DNA from: Symbiodinium natans
Taxonomy: Eukaryota > Sar > Dinophyceae > Suessiales > Symbiodiniaceae
NCBI GenBank assembly: GCA_905221605.1
Contig: CAJNDS010002779.1
Location: 1-64,000 of the forward strand
Direction of reading: 5' to 3'
DNA length: 64,000 nt
Part shown: positions 61,181-64,000 of the stretch, piece after piece
Layout: each line of letters starts with the position of its first letter
Numbering within the stretch: the stretch's first letter is position 1
Position numbers and translations under genes: made by a program
Notes under the pieces: model-generated
Databases searched by the model: none
What the model saw: only the letters and a program-made list of their open reading frames with translations
What the model was told of the DNA's origin: nothing

Positions 61181-64000
61181 GGTCGCAGGAATGCCAGGAA
61201 ATTGCATCCACGGACGTGGACGATGAGGCGCTACAGCAGAAACTCAAGGCTGTGGGTACGGGCACGCCTTATGGGTAAAATTTGGGCAGCCGGTCAATCC
61301 CACACACACACAGAGGCATCATCCTACACAACGTACTTGGTCGGGCTTTCGCACACACAAACAGAGACCTATGCCAATACTTTCTCAGTCGTGCCACACA
61401 GGCGGTGGAGGAGAGTCGGAAAGCGCAGCGCAAGCCTGTCAAGAAGGAATCGGAGCAGGAGGCGTGTGAGGTTTTAACAGTTTCAGGGGCAGCTGCGGGC
61501 ACTGTGGGTTGAGTTGGTGTGTGTGTGTGTGGGTGTGTAGAGTGTTGTGTTGTGTTGGGTGCGGGCGCGGGGGGGCGGGGTGCTGGCGGGGTTTGTCGGT
61601 GAGCGTCTGTGGGTGTTGCTTTGTGTCGGTGTGTGTGTGTGTGCCCTAAACCCATAACCCCTAAACCCTTAACCCTAAACAATAAACCATTAACCCTTAT
61701 AAACCCTAAACCCTATAAACCCTATAAACCCTATAAACCCTATAACCCTATAAACCCTATAAACCCTAAACCCTAAACCCTAAACCCTATAAGCCCTATA
61801 AGCCCTATAAACCCTATAAACCCTATAAACCCTATAAACCCTATAAACCCTATAAACCCTATAAAACCTATAAACCCTATAAACCCTATAAACCCTATAA
61901 ACCCGATAAACCCTATAAACCCTAAACCCTATACCTAAACTATAAACCCTAAACCCTAAACCATAAACCTTATAAACCCTAAACCCTGAACCCTAAAGCT
62001 GATAAACCCTAAACCCTCTAAACCTATAAACCCTACAACCCTAAACCCTAAACCTTATAAACCTTATAAACCCTAAACCCTAAACCCTAAACCCTATAAC
62101 CCTATAAACCCTAAACACACACACACACACACAAGCACGCACGCTCGCACGCTCGCAGCACGCACGCGCAGCACACACGCTCGCAGCACGCACGCTCGCA
62201 GCACGCACGCTCGCAGCACGCATGCTCGCAGCACGCACGCTCGCAGCACGCACGCTCGCAGCACGCACGCTCGCAGCAAGCACACCACACAAGACAAGGC
62301 CCAACACAACACAACATCGCGCGCTGTGTGTTGGTGTGTTGGTGTGTGTGTGTGTTGTCTATTGTGCGTTGTATGTTGTATGTTGTGTGTTGTTGTGTAG
62401 CGTCGTGCCGTGTTGTCGTGTGTTGTGCGTCGTGTGTCGCGTGTGGTGTGTGGTGTGTCGTGTGTATAGTGTGTATAGTGTAGCGGTGTTGTGCCTTGTT
62501 GTGTGTTGTGTAGTGTTGTGTTGTGTTGTGTCGTGTTGCCTTGTCTTGCGTTGTGTTGCGTTGTGTTGAAACCCTAACCCTATTATAAGCCCTTATAAAC
62601 CCTATAGATATCTTCAGACCCTAAACCCTGGTTGTGACTGGCCGTATTTTGAAAGTCAGGCATGCACAAAGGAATGGCGGCGAGCCGAAGCAGTGGTTCG
62701 TCGCATGATTAAGCCGAAGACAAGATCGAAATCGGTGATGGCTTCTCCCGACATTGTCGAGAGATGGAATGCAGGGGGTGATTTGAAGAATTTCCTGATC
62801 CGAACCTTGATGAAGTGTGAGGGAAACAAGGACCGTTGTGCTCTACAGGTCCTATATAGCGTGTCATTATGGAAGCCATTCACATTAATGTACGTACATA
62901 TTTGTTTTTATGCATGTGTAGGACGTGTGGAAGCGCACCGTGGAGATTCAAATCCAGAAGAGCAAGTCCAATGAGATCACGGTTATCTGTGGCTGGTATA
63001 GTAAAGAAAAGATGAAGTCTGTTCTGAAGTTCTCAGCGCGGGGGCCTTGTGTTTCCTATGCTGGGGGAATCTATGTCTGTGTGTTTTTTCGTGTCTGCGT
63101 GACTAGCGCGATCGGCCTAGGAGAAGAATCCAGAAGGTGGTCAAGTTCTGCACCAACCCCAAGCGCATCAAAACCCACACGAGGCCTTCCTAGCATCAGT
63201 GGGTCGCAACCCATGCATATTGTATCTATCCCTTTCACGCCTGTCACCACATGTATATTTGACAGGAAGGACAAGTACGAGAAGGACAAGATCGAATATT
63301 GGGTTGAAGAGGAGACCAAAGGTACGTACAAGGTTGCCGAGTCAGAGCTTTACACAGACAAGCGCGAGATCGATGCTACCGAAGATTGCGCTGATGAAAA
63401 CAACCCGTCGGAGAGCGACTCCGACGATGACAACGAGTGCGAGTCCGATGATGATGAGTCCTCGGAGGACAGCGAGAATTCTGACAAGAAAGGGAAGAAA
63501 AGGAATGCAAAGAAGAGCAAGAAAGCGAAAAAGGATAAGAAGCAGAAGACCAAGCGCAGAGCCAGGGGGTCCCCGTCCTCAAAGAGCAAAGATGACCTCG
63601 AAGAGGAAACCCCCGCCGAGGCCATACGCAGTGAGCCCACCTTCCCTAAACTATATATAGCACCTCGCCAATCCTTCCTGGCCTTGCCAGGCCATCGAGA
63701 GCGCTGGCGAGGTGATGAACCAGCTCCTGCGTGCGCAGGCAAAGGTGGAAGCCTGTATCGAGAAAGTAGAGAAGCTTTCGGGGAAGAAGGCCCAGACGAC
63801 CTTTAGCTGCATCAACTTGTACAAGCGTCGCCCGCCAAAGGTTCGCTTGCGTGTTCGGGGTTGTTCAGTTTCATAGGCAGCGGTGTCTAAGGTGCCTGAC
63901 CGGGCTCCACACCTACGCCGCCACCCTCACGACCTGTCACGATGAGATGGCTGAAATCAAAGCATCCTACGCCAGCTCGAAGAAATCTCTTGGCCAGAAG
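61181..64000 (+). CDS. Multi-exon dinoflagellate-type gene, cut by the window end
   Basis: Exon blocks in order: about 61190-61250 (ECQEIASTDVDDEALQQKLK); about 61400-61470 (QAVEESRKAQRKPVKKESEQ); about 62659-62848 (KEWRRAEAVVRRMIKPKTRS, SPDIVERWNAGGDLKNFLIR); 62922-about 63035 (DVWKRTVEIQIQKSKSNEIT, GWYSKEKMKSVLKFS); about 63127-63175 (RIQKVVKFCTNPKRIKTH); 63266-63620 (KDKYEKDKIEYWVEEETKGT, then acidic and Lys-rich linkers); 63691-63838 (AIESAGEVMNQLLRAQAKVE, SCINLYKRRPPK); about 63905-64000 (TYAATLTTCHDEMAEIKASY). I associate this chain with a large Symbiodiniaceae family of unknown function. Intron 62849-62921 is GT-AG; intron 63621-63690 is GC-AG, flanked by AGGCCAT on both sides. The third intron (about 61480-62650) is made of simple repeats. 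Confidence 0.6.
61520..62570. repeat. Intronic simple-repeat block: (GT)n, (CCCTATAAA)n, 15-bp units
   Basis: (GT)-rich 61515-61650; (CCCTATAAA)n and CCCTAAA mixture 61645-62115; (CA)n at 62115-62132; nine or so copies of the 15-bp unit CAGCACGCACGCTCG at 62140-62280; GTGTT-rich sequence to 62570. The 9-bp CCCTATAAA unit is the complement of the TTTATAGGG variant seen at 57.8 kb. Confidence 0.85.

Noticed and set aside
62080-62569. Cys/Ala/Val-rich frames around 62.1-62.6 kb
   Set aside because: Translations of (CA)n, 15-bp GCACGCACGCTCGCA-type and GTGTT repeats.

Overview
The window is eukaryotic nuclear DNA carrying one intact integrated DNA virus. The flanking DNA (1-21013 and 41927-64000) is GC-rich and filled with TTTAGGG-type telomere-like repeats, simple repeats, short foldback elements and scattered exon-like blocks. 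The host is most likely a dinoflagellate, probably Symbiodiniaceae/Suessiales-like. This rests on three things: the TTTAGGG repeat type; exon blocks at 54-64 kb that resemble protein families I associate with these algae (a Cys motif GCSSCRWGVLGCGTC, an EVFAGAAALSR SAM-dependent methyltransferase-like motif, and a KPKTRSKS...WNAGGDL protein); and introns with AGG acceptors plus one GC-AG intron. The species is an inference. I found no spliced-leader relic.

The centrepiece is an AT-rich element of about 20.9 kb at 21020-41921, a polinton-like virus (PLV). It has 573-bp terminal inverted repeats and sits inside one unit of a host tandem repeat. A short target-site duplication (TCTTTT) flanks it. 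Removing the element and one copy of the duplication restores a host unit that aligns with the intact neighbouring units.

The left arm of the virus, mostly on the minus strand, is the replication and integration module: a 1303-residue family B DNA polymerase fused to an SF1 helicase and a C-terminal zinc/HNH-like module, a DDE (rve) integrase, two GIY-YIG nucleases and a coiled-coil protein. The middle and right arm is the virion module: penton-like minor capsid protein, lipase-like hydrolase, major capsid protein, a fibre ending in a peptidase S74 chaperone, a myristoylation-motif protein, a membrane protein, the FtsK/HerA packaging ATPase and several small or zinc-finger proteins. I see no maturation protease. 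A 32-bp element precedes three probable early genes. TCTA tetramers lie 10-20 bp upstream of many other starts, and AT-rich hairpins sit at gene ends. The last two resemble the transcription signals of mimivirus relatives and their virophages.

Left flank: 1-5.5 kb is telomere-like repeat plus a 9-bp variant array and a (TAG)n tract. Between 5.5 and 15.5 kb there are frame-disrupted minus-strand genes, two of which begin MDDLP(D/E)IPL. One of these carries fragments of a DNA cytosine-5 methyltransferase and runs into an 8-bp minisatellite. A WW-domain exon lies at 17.1 kb, a 100-N gap at 18.1 kb and an array of short palindromes at 19.5-19.9 kb.

Right flank: a large foldback at 42.3-42.7 kb, (TAG)n tracts, 10 kb of telomere-like repeats with a MITE-like element at 51.9 kb, and plus-strand multi-exon genes from 54.3 kb to the window end. 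A head-to-head telomere-repeat junction at 59.6 kb interrupts these genes.
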